Shown here: piece by piece, positions 35,657-37,113 of the stretch
How positions within the stretch are numbered: the stretch's first letter is position 1
How the letters are laid out: each line of letters opens with the position of its first letter
Assembly (NCBI GenBank): GCA_947494095.1
Contig: CANLTI010000047.1
Coordinates: 1 to 37,113, forward strand
Length of the DNA: 37,113 bases
Direction: 5' to 3'
Source: an uncultured Pseudomonadales bacterium
Lineage (GTDB): Bacteria; Pseudomonadota; Gammaproteobacteria; Pseudomonadales; Cellvibrionaceae
The notes under the pieces: generated by a model
The model's database searches: none
What the model was told of the DNA's origin: nothing
The model's input: the letters and a program-made list of their open reading frames with translations, nothing else
Translations under genes and position numbers: made by a program

Positions 35657-37113
35657 TTACTCTAATAGCTCAGGCACTGCGTGGCAAAACCTTGCGTCTA
35701 ATGCACAGACGGGTAACTGATTATAGCGCTGTGGTGCGCGGACAGGGTGCTTTTGAAAGTCGTCCATAATTTGCTCAAAGCTCCAGCCTTTGCCCTTCAA
35801 GTAAATAATGTTAGCAATAGCAACCGGCGGAATAAATGAGCTGCTCACTGGGAACCCTCCTGGGCCTACAATAATTCCGCGGCCAAAACCCAAAAAGTCA
35901 TAAGCAACGCTACTTTGCGCAGGAATAAACACTGTTCCAAAGTTGGGTATTTGTAGGGGCTTGGCTGTATTATCCAGCGAAAAAAACACACTATTACATT
36001 CGGTTAGCGGAAGGTTTTGAGCCAGTAACTCGGCACTGGCTTTTTCGCCCTCTTGTGCAATATTAAAGAGTGTCTTATTAATGGGCGAGCGAACATAAGA
36101 CACTAGCAAGTGATTGTCTGCGCGCCCCAAGCATGTGGATAACTGCTCGTTAAGGTCGTTGCCGTTAATGGGGTTGGCGGCAGATTGAACCAATAAAACG
36201 TCTGTTTTTAACGCTATATTTTTAAACATATTTTCACGTGCGGCGGCCATATACTTGGCTGTAGAAATAGTCGCCTGAGCGGTATTTTTACACATAACAG
36301 ACCAACTGTTGTGATAGCGAGCATAGCTTGCATAGCTAGATAGGCTAATGTAATTGATGTCTTGTGTTTTAATCATGCTCACTAAATTATCTTCGAGCGT
36401 TTGATAGTAATGATCAATATTATTTAAATGCTCAGGGTTGTCTATTTGGCAGAAGACTTCCTCTGTTAAGCTAAGCTCAAGCCCATTAGCGCTAGCAACA
36501 ACTAACTGAACATCGGGTATTAAATCACGCAATTTAACCAGTAAGCCAATGCCGTGGTTTACATGAAAATCTGTAAGGTTGTGGTCGGTATTAGTTTTAG
36601 TGAGTGCCGGTGCATATACGCTGGGGTTGGTTTTGGCAAAGCTTTTAGATGCATAGTCATAGGCTGAGGGTGGTATAGGGCTTTTTTGAAATAAGGGCAG
36701 TGTTAAAAATTCGAGCAGTGGGGTGGGCATGTGTAGTGGGGTATTTTGTTGTGGCGTATAAGGTTGATTGAGGTCCCCGTTATTATCTATTTCGTAATAG
36801 CCCACTAAGTGTGATGACAAGCTGGTGAGCGCAGGAATAGTCATGCCTTTATCAATAATCAGCACGCGCTTACCGTTAGATTCTGCAGCGCTTAGCTGAG
36901 GATTATAAATAATAGGCTCAAAGCACTGTGGCTTATCGCTATAGGTGTTACCTTTAAAACAGCCTTGATGCTGTGTGAAAATTTGCTTATGACGAGAGGT
37001 GATATCGATAAACTCTTGAGCATACTGATTACTGCTATTACTGCTATTACTGCTATTACTGCTATTACTGCTATTACTGCTATTACTGCTATTACTGCTA
37101 TTACTGCTATTAC
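35657..37113 (-). CDS. Divergent subtilisin-like serine protease, 5' end beyond the window
   Basis: The frame is open from the stop to the window edge (484 residues seen). An internal GTG at 36865 could be mistaken for the start, but it would cut off the first strand of the domain. The visible N-terminus is a Ser/Asn linker of about 28 residues made by a perfect 9-base repeat. A domain with subtilase landmarks follows: RVLIIDKGM (candidate Asp), FHVNHGIGLLVKL (candidate His), LLVQSAANPING (candidate oxyanion Asn), and FPVSSSFIPPVA (candidate Ser, with Pro at +4 as in S-x-x-x-P-x-V-A). Spacing and order fit the S8 family, but DKG and NHG deviate from the usual DTG and HGT. The linker suggests an exported, multidomain enzyme; the domains before it are outside the window. 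Confidence 0.6.
   Translation of the reverse strand, partial: NSSNSSNSSNSSNSSNSSNSSNSSNSSNQYAQEFIDITSRHKQIFTQHQGCFKGNTYSDKPQCFEPIIYNPQLSAAESNGKRVLIIDKGMTIPALTSLSSHLVGYYEIDNNGDLNQPYTPQQNTPLHMPTPLLEFLTLPLFQKSPIPPSAYDYASKSFAKTNPSVYAPALTKTNTDHNLTDFHVNHGIGLLVKLRDLIPDVQLVVASANGLELSLTEEVFCQIDNPEHLNNIDHYYQTLEDNLVSMIKTQDINYISLSSYASYARYHNSWSVMCKNTAQATISTAKYMAAARENMFKNIALKTDVLLVQSAANPINGNDLNEQLSTCLGRADNHLLVSYVRSPINKTLFNIAQEGEKASAELLAQNLPLTECNSVFFSLDNTAKPLQIPNFGTVFIPAQSSVAYDFLGFGRGIIVGPGGFPVSSSFIPPVAIANIIYLKGKGWSFEQIMDDFQKHPVRAPQRYNQLPVCALDARFCHAVPELLE
37031..37113 (-). repeat. Perfect 9-bp microsatellite encoding an Asn-Ser-Ser linker
   Basis: At least nine perfect units of ACTGCTATT (coding AAT-AGC-AGT on the minus strand) run to the window end. 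Unit loss or gain would keep the frame and change only linker length. Confidence 0.9.

Noticed and set aside
37031..37113. CRISPR-like array at the window end
   Set aside because: The units are 9 bases with no spacers and are in frame with a coding sequence, so this is a linker microsatellite.

Overview
The window looks like a chromosomal segment from a marine, glycan-degrading gammaproteobacterium of the Cellvibrionales type (relatives of Saccharophagus, Teredinibacter, Simiduia). This placement is an inference. It rests on the rpsU-yqeY-dnaG-rpoD block beside a CAT-anticodon tRNA, the tsaD-folB-folK and minCDE operons, serine-rich linkers in secreted proteins, and a TonB-receptor/tryptophan-halogenase locus.

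Layout. 1-1600: a two-gene toxin-antitoxin-like cassette (Panacea-domain antitoxin plus a putative toxin). It lies between an intact tRNA (1520-1596) and a 41-bp remnant of the same tRNA's 3' half (77-117), which is the footprint of integration at a tRNA, but no integrase is present. 1787-7049: the macromolecular synthesis genes rpsU, yqeY, dnaG and rpoD on the minus strand, with a promoter and a terminator. 7249-10939: tsaD, folB, folK, an MipA/OmpV-like porin and a MaoC hydratase on the plus strand. 10966-18581: a minus-strand accessory locus with a TonB-dependent receptor, a strong terminator, then two flavin-dependent halogenase homologues flanking a third member that has lost the catalytic residues. 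18762-20800: minCDE with promoter and terminator. 20823-22932: a membrane mannosyltransferase-like enzyme paired with a membrane-anchored PA14-like protein. 23059-29687: tRNA-Arg, a DUF3108 protein, an unrecognised protein, a DUF2214 membrane protein, a response regulator with a TPR-rich tail, and trhO. Several structured or repeated non-coding elements separate these genes. 30153-35414: a 1753-residue lipoprotein with three seven-bladed FG-GAP/VCBS propellers. 35657-37113: a divergent subtilisin-like protein on the minus strand, cut by the window end inside a serine/asparagine linker.

The most notable signal is the lipoprotein. Its 21 blades are almost identical (49 codons each in the repetitive stretch), and its three modules start exactly 1494 bp apart. 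Nearly all amino-acid variation falls at a few positions that I assign to the BC and DA loops, which form one face of a propeller. This looks like a concertedly evolving recognition surface. Other notable signals are the degenerate halogenase kept in frame between two intact ones, the tRNA-bounded toxin-antitoxin cassette, a 148-bp intergenic element whose terminal arms differ only by G-U-compatible substitutions, and the many short tandem repeats in intergenic DNA.
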